Notes under the pieces: generated by a model
Told to the model about the DNA's origin: nothing
The model's database searches: none
The model's input: the letters and a program-made list of their open reading frames with translations, nothing else
Source of the DNA: Rufibacter sp. DG15C
GTDB taxonomy: Bacteria > Bacteroidota > Bacteroidia > Cytophagales > Hymenobacteraceae
NCBI RefSeq assembly: GCF_001577755.1
Contig: NZ_CP010776.1
Coordinates: 1,984,001-2,048,000, forward strand
DNA length: 64,000 bases
Direction of reading: 5' to 3'
In this document: positions 35,938-44,048 of the stretch, in pieces
Layout: the number at the start of each line of letters is the position of its first letter
Position numbering within the stretch: position 1 is the stretch's first letter
Translations under genes and position numbers: made by a program

Positions 35938-38900
35938 TTGATTACTAAAAAAAATATAATAGAGGAGTTGTTTCAAAAGCGCTCTGACTTCAAAGACCCA
36001 GACCAAGCTGAAACTATGTCAAATTTACTCGACACAGTATCTAGCGATATATATTCTGAAAGCCAACGATTTGTTTTTGAATTGATCCAAAATGCTGATG
36101 ATGCAGCTAAAGACACAAATAATGAGGTCCACTTTGAGTTTTACAATGATTGTTTAATTGTTTCTCATAATGGGCATTCATTTACACAAGATGATATAAA
36201 AGCTCTCACCAGTGCAGGTTCAAGTACAAAGAAAGCTGACAATTCTAAGACTGGATATAAAGGAATAGGCTTTAAATCTGTGTTTGGAAAATCAGGAAGA
36301 GTATCGATATTTTCAGATGGATTCCAATTTCGATTTGATAAGGAAAAATTTACTGCAATTCTACCATGGCAGATAATTCCAATCTGGACAGAGGTGACTG
36401 AGTTGCCTCCCACTATTCAGGAAAGTATAGCTCGAAATAAATATTCAGTTTCTACAATTATTGAAATTAAAAATGCGGAGCTACTGCAAAAAGATCTAAA
36501 TGAATTACTAAGTAGTGGGCAAATACTTTTATTCTTAAGAAGAGTTGCAAAAATATCCGTTTCAAAAAATGAAAAGCCTATTTATACAATAGAAAAAAAA
36601 ATAATTCATGAAATAGATAATTATAAAGAAGTAACACTGACAAGAGATGGTAAATTGATTAGCTCTTGGATTACAAAAACTTTTGGGGATATTCCAGTTC
36701 CTGAGAAAACTAAGAAAGAACTGAAGCAAGATGAAAAAACTCCAAAAAAATTAAAAGATGCAGAGTTTACTGAAATATCATTTGCTGCGAAAGTTGATGA
36801 GAATAAAATTAAAGCATTAAAAGAAGGGGAAAGTTTAATCTTTACTTACCTTCCTACGAAGGTGGACGACTTTAAATTTCCTTTTTTAGTTAATGGTAGC
36901 TTTCTTACTAATGCGGCAAGGGAAGGGATTCACGAAGATAAAATATGGAATCAATGGCTTTTTGAACTTATAGCAGAAAAGATACTTGATTGGTTAGAAT
37001 TGCTTGCTACAAGCAAATACAAGTTTCAGATTCTTCATTTGCTACCTTATAAATTTAACAATCAACAAAATGAATTAAAAAAATCCTTTGACATTAGTTT
37101 CGCTGAAAAGTGCCATTCAAAGAAATTTATTATTACTGGTAAGGAAAATATTAGGAATCCCTCGGAAGTTGTCTTAGACAAAACGGGGTTATCTATTCAA
37201 AAATTCATTGACCCAAAATCTATCATTGAATTCCTTAAAACAGAAAAAAAACTAACTTTTTCGGATGATTGTTTTGTAAACTCACAAGTAGAAGAGCCTA
37301 ATAAGTTAAAGGCTGTAGGAGTTGAATCATTTGAACTTGACAATTTTGAAACATTCTTTATTTCAAAATCTTTTACTAGCAAACATAAAGTTTCAGAAAA
37401 TTTTAGCCTAATTAAATATTTCAAAGAAAAATCTGAGAGTGATAAGCAGGGGATTTGGTTTCAAACATTGAAAACACTCCCGTTTATTTATGATGAAGAA
37501 GGACTGCTCTATAATCCTTCAAATGGAATTTGCTTTCCTGTAGGCTTAAATTCAACAGAACTAGGTGAAATCCCGGTAATTCATCCAGATGTTTTTGAAA
37601 AAATTCAAATCGAAAAACCTGTTTTTGACTGGCTAAAAAATATTGGGGTAAAAGAACCTTCGCAAGTTGCATATGTAACTAATGTTATAATACCAAATAT
37701 TGGGAAAGATGATTTTATAAATACTACAAACTTTCTTAAAGTAACTCACTATCTGTTTCGCTTATTCAAGGAGAATTTACTTGACGAGGAGATGTTAGAA
37801 TGTCTTAGAGAGCTTAAAATAAAGACTAAAGATTTTGATCTTGGTTTTGAGGAGGCGCAATTTTGTTACCTCTCTAATAAGTATCAGCCACAACTTAAAA
37901 TAGAGGGTGTAATTAAAGATGTTGCTTTAGTGTCTGAAGAATATCTTTCTTTAGGTAGTAGTGAATTAGAATGGAATCTGTTTTTTAAAGCAATAAAGGT
38001 AAAGGATAGAGTTGAGGTTGAAACTATAAACCAAAACAATTCCCTAGATACACTTAAGCAAATTACTGATGTGGTTTGGGTTGATGAATGTCAATTAAAT
38101 GCTAAGAAGTCGAATGGTTTTGGGTTTGGAGATCATAATGTAATAAGTTCGTTGAAGCTTCCATCCTTCCTTAATTTAGTTTCGAGCAACTTTGAATATT
38201 CTAAGTTGTTTTGGAAGAGCATTATTTCTAATCCTAAAAACTTAGCTGACTTAATAGAGAATGCCCGTTACAAGTATGGAGTAGGTAATGGACATAATAG
38301 CTATACCGCTCCAGTTCAAAATTACTTCCCATGGTTTATTAAGAATAGAAAGAGCATTCCTGCGTCAACTAAGGAAATTCTTGTTACTGGAGATGTATTT
38401 ATTAACTCTAAAGAAATAAAAGATATTGCAGGCAATTATTTGCCAGTATTTGAATTAGATGAACCGCTGCCAAACGAGTGGAAAGACTTCCTTCAATTAA
38501 AAAACAAATTAGAATTAGATGATTATTTATCTATTCTTTCCAAAATTGCAAAACATTCTGAAGAGATAGAAGAAAAAGATTCTAAGTTTAAGCCTCCTTT
38601 AAGAAGGATTGGTTTGATTTACAATAAGCTTGCTGCGCTTATTCCAGATATTACATCAGAAGCTAAACAAATTATTTCTAATTGGGCAGTAGAAAACAAA
38701 TTGCTTTCTATAGGTGGAACTTTTGAACCCGCTAATCAACTAAAGTGGATCACTATTGAAGGGTTTTCAACAGAGTCTGACAGATTAAAAGTAATACATC
38801 TTCCTGATAATTGTGATAAGAAGTCAAATTCGTTTATAGAGCTGATGACTCTTTTTAAAACTCAAACAATTGATGAATTTATTCCGCGGTTTGACAATCC

Positions 38901-39954
38901 ATTTTTTGACTCTTCTTTAAAAAATAAACTTGGAGATATATTGCCCTTTTATGTTGCTTTGATAGAGAAAAAGAAGTACGAAGATAGTAATAGTGAATTC
39001 GATAGGGTCTATCAAGTGCTTAATGAAACAGATTTTTATTCAGCATCTGAAATAAATCTTTCATTTCAATTTCAATCAGAAACCTTTGATGGACCTGCAT
39101 TGACAGTTTATAAGGAGGAAAACAAATTTTACTTTAAAGGAAAGTGGAGGAGTGAAAGGACATTGTTGAGCTTAATTAAGGAGCTTTCTAGCTTATTAAG
39201 AATAGTAGGACTTAATGAAGAGCTTCGATTCCTTTTATTGGAGTCAGACAAAAATGAAATACATGAATGGTTGCTTGAACAAGGAATAACATTGCCAAAC
39301 ATTAAGCCTATTCGAGAATTTGCAAAGAGAAGGATCGTTTTGCCAAAACATGATATTGTAGGTTTGACTGTTCACGATCATGATTTAGTAGATGCTACTG
39401 ATGAAGAGGTTTGTAATGAATCAAATGAAGAGTATGACTCAGAGGATGATAGTGAAGATTTTGAGAGTTTTAAGCCATCAGTATTCTTCGAAAATTTTGA
39501 CGCAACACACATATCTGTAAAAACAAAAGTATTTACTAATGCAATAGTTAAAGCAGAGAATAATTACCAAGAAATTCAAAGTCAGGAAGTTCGTGAAGAT
39601 GTCGGCCGTTGGTGTGAGGAATTTGTATTTGAGTATCTAAAAAGCAATAAAAATATCGGCACAGAAATTTTTTGGTTAAACAAAGAAGGTGAAAGTGGAA
39701 AACCTTATGACTTCATAATAAAGGATAATGGTATAGAAAAATTTATTGATGTAAAAGGAACACCTTCTGATAATAAAGATATTATTTATTTATCTCCAAA
39801 TGAATGGACTTTTATGTTCAATAAGGGAGAGAGTTATGCCATTTACCGAGTTTATAATGCGGGTAATAATGCAAGAATCGAAATAATTGAAAATCCAAGT
39901 GGTTTATTGCAGGCAGGAATAATTTTTCCTAACCCAATTACATTGCAAGTGTAA
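35938..39954 (+). CDS. GHKL (HSP90/sacsin-type) ATPase fused to a DUF3883 nuclease-like domain, candidate defence gene
   Basis: 1338 residues from a TTG at 35938 (MITKKNIIEELFQKRSDF). N-terminal GHKL ATPase: N-box FELIQNADDA (~45), G1-like IVSHNGHSFTQDDIKALTSA (~80-100), G2-like KTGYKGIGFKSVF (~105-117), as in sacsin and HSP90-like 'NOV' proteins. A long middle with no recognised motif (~200-1130) leads through an acidic linker (DEEVCNESNEEYDSEDDSED, ~1155-1185) to a DUF3883-like C-terminus: VGRWCEEFVFEYL, then YDFIIKDNGIEKFIDVKGT (D..D.K), a PD-(D/E)XK-type core. It is strongly AT-rich and stands alone between two intergenic gaps. The pairing of a GHKL switch with a nuclease fold on a defence island suggests an anti-phage effector; function not proven. 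Confidence 0.85.
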   Translation: MITKKNIIEELFQKRSDFKDPDQAETMSNLLDTVSSDIYSESQRFVFELIQNADDAAKDTNNEVHFEFYNDCLIVSHNGHSFTQDDIKALTSAGSSTKKADNSKTGYKGIGFKSVFGKSGRVSIFSDGFQFRFDKEKFTAILPWQIIPIWTEVTELPPTIQESIARNKYSVSTIIEIKNAELLQKDLNELLSSGQILLFLRRVAKISVSKNEKPIYTIEKKIIHEIDNYKEVTLTRDGKLISSWITKTFGDIPVPEKTKKELKQDEKTPKKLKDAEFTEISFAAKVDENKIKALKEGESLIFTYLPTKVDDFKFPFLVNGSFLTNAAREGIHEDKIWNQWLFELIAEKILDWLELLATSKYKFQILHLLPYKFNNQQNELKKSFDISFAEKCHSKKFIITGKENIRNPSEVVLDKTGLSIQKFIDPKSIIEFLKTEKKLTFSDDCFVNSQVEEPNKLKAVGVESFELDNFETFFISKSFTSKHKVSENFSLIKYFKEKSESDKQGIWFQTLKTLPFIYDEEGLLYNPSNGICFPVGLNSTELGEIPVIHPDVFEKIQIEKPVFDWLKNIGVKEPSQVAYVTNVIIPNIGKDDFINTTNFLKVTHYLFRLFKENLLDEEMLECLRELKIKTKDFDLGFEEAQFCYLSNKYQPQLKIEGVIKDVALVSEEYLSLGSSELEWNLFFKAIKVKDRVEVETINQNNSLDTLKQITDVVWVDECQLNAKKSNGFGFGDHNVISSLKLPSFLNLVSSNFEYSKLFWKSIISNPKNLADLIENARYKYGVGNGHNSYTAPVQNYFPWFIKNRKSIPASTKEILVTGDVFINSKEIKDIAGNYLPVFELDEPLPNEWKDFLQLKNKLELDDYLSILSKIAKHSEEIEEKDSKFKPPLRRIGLIYNKLAALIPDITSEAKQIISNWAVENKLLSIGGTFEPANQLKWITIEGFSTESDRLKVIHLPDNCDKKSNSFIELMTLFKTQTIDEFIPRFDNPFFDSSLKNKLGDILPFYVALIEKKKYEDSNSEFDRVYQVLNETDFYSASEINLSFQFQSETFDGPALTVYKEENKFYFKGKWRSERTLLSLIKELSSLLRIVGLNEELRFLLLESDKNEIHEWLLEQGITLPNIKPIREFAKRRIVLPKHDIVGLTVHDHDLVDATDEEVCNESNEEYDSEDDSEDFESFKPSVFFENFDATHISVKTKVFTNAIVKAENNYQEIQSQEVREDVGRWCEEFVFEYLKSNKNIGTEIFWLNKEGESGKPYDFIIKDNGIEKFIDVKGTPSDNKDIIYLSPNEWTFMFNKGESYAIYRVYNAGNNARIEIIENPSGLLQAGIIFPNPITLQV

Positions 39955-40339
39955 TTTTACCTCAGCTTATTCAGAAGTCAACATTTCTAAATTAAAAATA
40001 GGACTTTATGTATTTCCCAAGAGTGGGAAGGCTTCTTTCCTGCCGTTGACCTATGCTGACTTATGCGTTGACATCCCTGTTGACTTTCACGCTTAGAAGG
40101 GTTTTAGGCCTAAGGCTGAAGCTTTACGCTAATTAAACCACGGCAGATGTATTCCGCTCTAATTGGCAAGAAAGACCGTTATTCCTTTGGAAATGATATA
40201 CGTGTGTACACCAAAAAGGCAAATGCACCTTTACTCTTTCACCAGCGTTCATATTCTGAATTAAAACAAAATTGCTATATTGTCGCTATAAGGCATAATA
40301 AGCTATTCTAAACTACCTACTTGACAAGAGCTAGAACCT
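39955..40339. other. Intergenic region (385 bp) with a GTTGAC array
   Basis: No gene seen. Contains the array at 40045-40084 and one inverse GTCAAC at 39977. The stretch 40250-40335 should carry the hicB promoter, but no clear element was recognised. Confidence 0.5.
40045..40084 (-). repeat. Phased GTTGAC array (iteron-like)
   Basis: Four copies at 10-12 bp steps: GTTGACCTAT, GCTGACTTATGC, GTTGACATCCCT, GTTGACTTTCAC. The first shares the 11-mer GTTGACCTATG with the palindrome at 43120-43177. In inverse orientation this is the GTCAAC motif of the array in the rep gene. Confidence 0.65.
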
Positions 40340-40621
40340 ATGCAAGGTAATATATTAAGATTAACAGGCGTTATCCAGCCAGGCCTTACTAAAGGGGTTT
40401 ATGTTGGGCATATCAAGGAAATAAGTGGCATTATTTCCCAAGGATCAACTGAGCAGGAGGCCTTTGATAAACTGTTTAGTATTGTTCCAATAATGCTTGA
40501 AGAAAAAAAAGAAGAGGCTAGAAAACTCTTTCATCAACAATATAGCCCAGTGCAGGAAGCCCTAAATCCAGAGACATCCGAGCTTCATGTGCAATTGATA
40601 AAAGAAGTTCATGAAGCTTAG
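40340..40621 (+). CDS. HicB-like antitoxin
   Basis: 93 residues with a HicB-type N-terminal beta-strand pattern (YVGHIKEISGIISQGSTEQE, AFDKLFSIVPIML) and a short helical tail. HicB proteins neutralise the mRNA-cleaving HicA toxin and bind their own promoter. The frame overlaps the start of a broken hicA-like frame at 40611, the normal tight hicBA arrangement. The antitoxin looks intact while the toxin does not. Confidence 0.7.
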   Translation: MQGNILRLTGVIQPGLTKGVYVGHIKEISGIISQGSTEQEAFDKLFSIVPIMLEEKKEEARKLFHQQYSPVQEALNPETSELHVQLIKEVHEA

Positions 40622-40838
40622 TCGCTTTTTAGGGTACTTGAAAATGTTAGATTGCGAGGAAACTGGCTTTAGTCGCTTATATTACCTTTATAAAAACCCT
40701 TCCACTGGCGGTATAACCAACATTCCAAACGAAGACCCTATTGATGATGTAGCAATCTAATATGCCTGCAATGCTTTAGGGATTGAAGTTCCGCCTGAAT
40801 GCAAGGATTTCCAAACTAAATTTAATAAGATACCATAA
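40611..40838 (+). pseudogene. Decayed HicA-like toxin with an internal stop
   Basis: ATG at 40611 overlaps the hicB-like gene. The frame gives 49 residues (MKLSRFLGYLKMLDCEETGF... YKNPSTGGITNIPNEDPID) to a TAA at 40758-40760. Reading on in frame gives YACNALGIEVPPECKDF to a second stop at 40838, and that piece matches the usual HicA end (IC..LGI.PP). The usual GSHH-type catalytic His is absent: the aligned place reads FSRLYYLYKNP. Stop plus lost His suggest an inactive toxin. A real short protein cannot be excluded. Confidence 0.6.
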
Positions 40839-40877
40839 TAGAAAAAGGAGAGCAGTAACGCTCTCCTTTTTCTATTA
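40836..40877. terminator. Bidirectional terminator between hicA remnant and P63C gene
   Basis: Perfect 18-bp stem (TAATAGAAAAAGGAGAGC and inverse) with a 6-base AGTAAC loop. The arms contain the outer stop codon of the hicA remnant on one side and the stop of the P63C gene on the other. Confidence 0.85.
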
Positions 40878-41882
40878 TGCCTCTTCTTCTTTTCGGGGCG
40901 GAGGAACTGCCAAAAGCCCTTTGAGATGACTATCAAATAGGCTGGTCTGGCCTATGGGCTTTTTCAACATTAAAGGGTCTTTCTCGGGTTTGTATTCCAA
41001 GTCCTCGAACTTCAATTCTAACTGGCCCTTCTGTCTATCCACCAACTTGTTGAACTTGGATAGAAAGTCTTTCCAGTCATCGGATATTTGCATCAGGGTA
41101 ACAATGGAGTTTATCTGATTTTGCAGATGAGGGCTCCCATAATCAGGGGTCAGGCTTTGGAAAAACTTAGCAGTGTAATTCCCCGCTGCGCTCCTAGGGG
41201 TTTTTTCTTTAAGCTCTTTTAATACCCCTTCAGGTAATTGGTCATAAATAATCTTGTTCGTCCATCTCCCCACGACGCCGGGCCTTTGCTTTATACTCTT
41301 TAGGGTAAACTCCCAGCCGTTAAGCCTGTAAATTTCCGTATAGTATTTGTCAGGAAATGTCTTTTGCCACTTTAGAAGTTCCTCGGATATATAGGCTTTA
41401 AGAATCTTTTGGAGCGCATCTTTTTCTCTCTCGTGCTGATAGCCAGTTGCCTCATCGACCAAGGCGATAATCCCTACCTTGGCCAATGCCCGAACAAGTA
41501 TCTCGCACTGGTCGGCCACTACTTGTTGTCTTTCGGTCAATTTTACCCCTTGCTTCCTTGCTTCAAGAATAGCGTCGCAAATATCTGCAAGTACCGTTGC
41601 CTCGTAACCATGCACCTTTTGGCTTCCCCTTGTGCAAATTATCGGCTCAAGTTTGGCCACCTCTAACTTATTGTCTATGAAAGGCTTAAGTCCTTTCGAG
41701 GCTAAAAAAGTAGGCAAAATATAGCCACCTCTTTTTTCGCCTTCTTCGGGCTTATCTCTCACTTTTAGCGCCTCTTGTAGCCCTCTTCCAGAAAGTACTC
41801 TTGTGCCATCCTCCAAGACAAAGCAAGGAATGACGAACCCGTTTAAATCAAGCCCACCTTCGTGTGTTATTTTCTTAGCCAT
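40875..41882 (-). CDS. P63C domain protein, companion of the IS1595 transposase
   Basis: 335 residues. N-terminal pattern GGLDLNGFVIPCFVLEDGTR, VLSGRGLQEAL, then GYEATVLADICDAILEARKQ, LTERQQVVADQCEILVRALA and the C-terminal P63C-type core (WQKTFPDKYYTEIYRLNGWE, RPGVVGRWTNKIIYDQLPEG). P63C proteins occur on phages and mobile elements; biochemical role unknown. The start overlaps the transposase end by 8 bases, so it is translationally coupled downstream of it. It may be a passenger gene of the insertion sequence or an older unit with a regulatory role. Confidence 0.85.
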   Translation of the reverse strand: MAKKITHEGGLDLNGFVIPCFVLEDGTRVLSGRGLQEALKVRDKPEEGEKRGGYILPTFLASKGLKPFIDNKLEVAKLEPIICTRGSQKVHGYEATVLADICDAILEARKQGVKLTERQQVVADQCEILVRALAKVGIIALVDEATGYQHEREKDALQKILKAYISEELLKWQKTFPDKYYTEIYRLNGWEFTLKSIKQRPGVVGRWTNKIIYDQLPEGVLKELKEKTPRSAAGNYTAKFFQSLTPDYGSPHLQNQINSIVTLMQISDDWKDFLSKFNKLVDRQKGQLELKFEDLEYKPEKDPLMLKKPIGQTSLFDSHLKGLLAVPPPRKEEEA

Positions 41883-42792
41883 TGATTAATACTTTATAAC
41901 TCAATCTACCAGATACATTCTCCAAAACAAAATTAAAGCGTTGAGCAGTACCCATCTTGCGGGTGTTGAACCTTAAAGCGAACTCATCTAGGTAAGCCTG
42001 TAGGTGCTTCACGGAACACCAATGGTAGATACCATCAATGCCTCTCTTTAGGTGGCTCCAGAAGTTCTCAATGCCGTTGGTGCGCGCCATCCCATTCACG
42101 AACTCCTTCGCACTATGGGCAACCTTTAAATGGTCAAAGTTTCTGTTTACCTGATTGTAGGCAACCCATTCATCGGTGACCACGACAGAACCTTTCTTAA
42201 CGAACCTGTCAATAATGGGCTGAACAGAGGAGAGTTTAGTATCATCTGTCACTTTGGCTATAACACTGCCGTCACGCTGTAGCATGCCTACGACTGGCTT
42301 CTTAGCCCCCAGGCCCCTTCCTCTAGCGTTCTTGTTTCTTTTGCTCTCGTGCTTGTTCTCCTCTTCTCCGCCCATGTAAGTTTCGTCTACCTCAACAGTT
42401 TCACCTATAGCCTCCTGAAAAGCTGGATGCTCAAAGGCATAGCGTAGGCGGTGCAGTATAAACCAGGCGGTTTTCTGCGTTACGTCAATGTCTTTGGCCA
42501 ATTGGTGGGAAGAGATGCCCTTCTTATGGGAGGAGAAGATATAGAGGGCCATAAACCACTTGATAAGCGGTATCTTCGTATCTTCAAAGATGGTTCCGAC
42601 CTTCACGTTGAAGTACTTGCCTGTGTTTTTGCACTTGTAGCGGTTGCCGGCACACTTGTACACTTTGCTGGAAGCGTCAAACGGGGACTCGACAATACCG
42701 TTCCATCTTAGTTTCTCTAAATGTGCGATGCAGTCGGCCTCCGTTGGAAAAGCATTCATAAGGTCTAGTATACTCTTAAAATCTGCTACCAT
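41875..42792 (-). CDS. IS1595-family (ISXO2-like) transposase
   Basis: 305 residues. N-terminal zinc-ribbon-like region (CIAHLEKLRWNGIVESPFDA, KVYKCAGNRYKCKNTGKYFN) followed by the DDE nuclease core: VEVDETYMGGEEENKHESKR (first Asp, ~135), VVVTDEWVAYNQVN (second Asp, ~205), and NGIENFWSHLKRGI (Asn/Glu region, ~240). Full length and uninterrupted. I could not define terminal inverted repeats or a target-site duplication, so the element's ends are not given. Confidence 0.9.
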   Translation of the reverse strand: MVADFKSILDLMNAFPTEADCIAHLEKLRWNGIVESPFDASSKVYKCAGNRYKCKNTGKYFNVKVGTIFEDTKIPLIKWFMALYIFSSHKKGISSHQLAKDIDVTQKTAWFILHRLRYAFEHPAFQEAIGETVEVDETYMGGEEENKHESKRNKNARGRGLGAKKPVVGMLQRDGSVIAKVTDDTKLSSVQPIIDRFVKKGSVVVTDEWVAYNQVNRNFDHLKVAHSAKEFVNGMARTNGIENFWSHLKRGIDGIYHWCSVKHLQAYLDEFALRFNTRKMGTAQRFNFVLENVSGRLSYKVLING

Positions 42793-42948
42793 AGTGCTTG
42801 TATTACGACGCTAATGTAGAAGAAATTTACACTAAAACAAAATCAAATTAGTGTAATTTGGTATATCACTACCATTAAAAAATAGAGACAACTTACAACA
42901 GCAAACATCCAGCCTTGGCAGAAAGCCTCTTACACATTATACCTAACA

Positions 42949-42998
42949 GTTGACTAAAGTAGTTATTTCGTTGACCCATCTTTGGCATTTATGTTGAC
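42949..42998 (-). repeat. GTTGAC series at two-turn spacing
   Basis: GTTGAC at 42949, 42970 and 42993 (steps of 21 and 23 bp), the same motif as the arrays at 40045-40084 and, inversely, in the rep gene. Confidence 0.5.
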
Positions 42999-43119
42999 TA
43001 ACCTTAGGCCTTGTCATGGTTTGTGTTGGATTCCCAGCCGCATGGAGATATACACTTTTCAAATTGCTATATGGGCCGTTTATAACCTGTATAAGGATAA
43101 CAAAAACGTAAAGGCAGAC

Positions 43120-43177
43120 ATATTCAGGTCAACGTACATAGGTCAACGTGTTGACCTATGTACGTTGACCTGAATAT
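43120..43177. repeat. 58-bp near-perfect palindrome built from GGTCAACGT units
   Basis: 28-bp perfect arms (43120-43147 and 43150-43177) around a 2-base GT centre. Each arm contains two AGGTCAACGT or AGGTCAAC units 14 bp apart. Neither arm is followed by a T-run, so it is unlikely to be a simple terminator. Candidate origin, resolution or initiator-binding site for the island. Confidence 0.85.
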
Positions 43178-43778
43178 TAGTTACCAATTTGGTCTTATTG
43201 GACTGTTAAAGTCCTTGAAGCGAGTATTGCCTGCATTTGAAGTCCTGTCTTGTTTTGTCCCCAGGATAAGTTCACTTTAAGACTAAGTAAGATTTTAAGT
43301 TCTTCTAACTTTTCCTTTACTGAAGGTAGAGTAATTGAGGCAAGTCTGTTTGGATGCTGAGGAGGGGAACAAGATCTTAAGTGTGGGAGGTCGAGAGAAT
43401 TCTAAACGAGCGCCTTTAAATGCTTATCTGAATTTAATGAATTTAAGCCATAGGTTAAGCTCAGTATGATTTACATGTCCTAAGTTCTAAAAGTGTCCCA
43501 AGGTCATTAAAGCCTACTCAAAACGAATTGAATGGCTAGTTTGTGGCCCAGATGAGAATCGTAGTCTAGTACTTAGAGACTAAGGCAAATTGCGCTGTAA
43601 CCATTAAAGTAAACGTTAGATTAGGAGAACCGATTTTTATGAGAGGTTTGAACCCGATGATTATATGTTGCCAAGACCAAACAGAAGCAAAAGATTAGCA
43701 ATGTCAATCCCTAACTTGATTTTGGGATGTTTTAGCTAGTTCTGAATTACCTGTAGCATTAGCTATAATGGTTTGATA

Positions 43779-43800
43779 GTTTAAACCATGTTTAAACCAA
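43779..43800 (+). promoter_or_regulatory. Candidate integrase arm-type site, right end
   Basis: GTTTAAACCATG followed by TTTAAACCAA, matching 18868-18889 at 21 of 22 bases in the same orientation, and 44 bases from the right attachment repeat. Confidence 0.6.
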
Positions 43801-43806
43801 AAAGAA

Positions 43807-43836
43807 GAGGGACTTACGAATTAACGTAAGTCCCTC
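43807..43836 (-). terminator. Island-supplied terminator for tRNA-Asn
   Basis: Perfect 12-bp stem (GAGGGACTTACG and inverse), 6-base loop, followed on the minus strand by TTCTTTTTGG. Lies 8 bases past the att repeat, directly downstream of the restored tRNA-Asn gene. Confidence 0.85.
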
Positions 43837-43844
43837 ATTTTGAA

Positions 43845-43887
43845 GCTCCCCCTCTTGGGCTCGAACCAAGGACCCCATGATTAACAG
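43845..43887 (-). repeat. Right attachment repeat, inside the intact tRNA-Asn gene
   Basis: The 43 bases identical to 18709-18751. They complete the 3' part of the tRNA-Asn gene, so the gene stays functional after integration. Confidence 0.93.
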
Positions 43888-43919
43888 TCATGTGCTCTAA
43901 CCGACTGAGCTAAGGAGGA
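43846..43919 (-). tRNA. tRNA-Asn (anticodon GTT)
   Basis: 74 bases. Acceptor stem TCCTCCT pairs with AGGGGGA, discriminator G; D-arm TAGCTCAGTCGGTTAGAGC; anticodon arm ATGACTGTTAATCAT with GTT; T-arm CTTGGTTCGAGCCCAAG. CCA is not encoded. Integration site of the island; the crossover falls in the anticodon loop. Confidence 0.97.
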
Positions 43920-44048
43920 GTTTACTATTCGTGACCGTGGTGTTGAATAGTGATGCAAAAGTAATGGGTGACGCGTGATTACGCAAGCATTGCCCAATAA
44001 AATTTTCTCTTAATTGGTAACTGCCTGAAAATGAAAAGGGAAAATTTA

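Larger units (their letters stand above)
42793..43778. other. Non-coding right end of the island (about 990 bp)
   Basis: No convincing gene. Contains a TTACACTA...TAGTGTAA inverted repeat at 42827-42854, about 35 bases upstream of the transposase start (possible promoter/operator), a GTTGAC series at 42949-42998 and the large palindrome at 43120-43177. The rest, 43188-43778, shows nothing I can name. Confidence 0.5.
18752..43887. mobile_element. 25.1-kb tRNA-Asn-integrated island carrying defence genes
   Basis: Bounded by the 43-bp direct repeat, with a tyrosine integrase gene 171 bases inside the left end and an excisionase-like/Rep module behind it. Cargo: an McrBC operon, a type I R-M system, a DUF4268 gene, a GHKL ATPase-DUF3883 gene, hicBA remnants and an IS1595 unit. 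No relaxase, coupling protein, phage capsid or portal gene was seen, so it is neither a complete ICE nor a prophage. It could be mobilised in trans or be satellite-like. The frame genes are AT-rich compared with the backbone, while hsdM and hsdR are GC-richer. Confidence 0.88.

Noticed and set aside
42982-43173. Short plus-strand frame over the palindrome
   Set aside because: It ends in the palindrome, has no protein character and no recognisable start context.
18752-43887. Prophage or complete ICE
   Set aside because: No capsid, terminase, portal, tail, relaxase, VirD4-type or Tra genes are visible.
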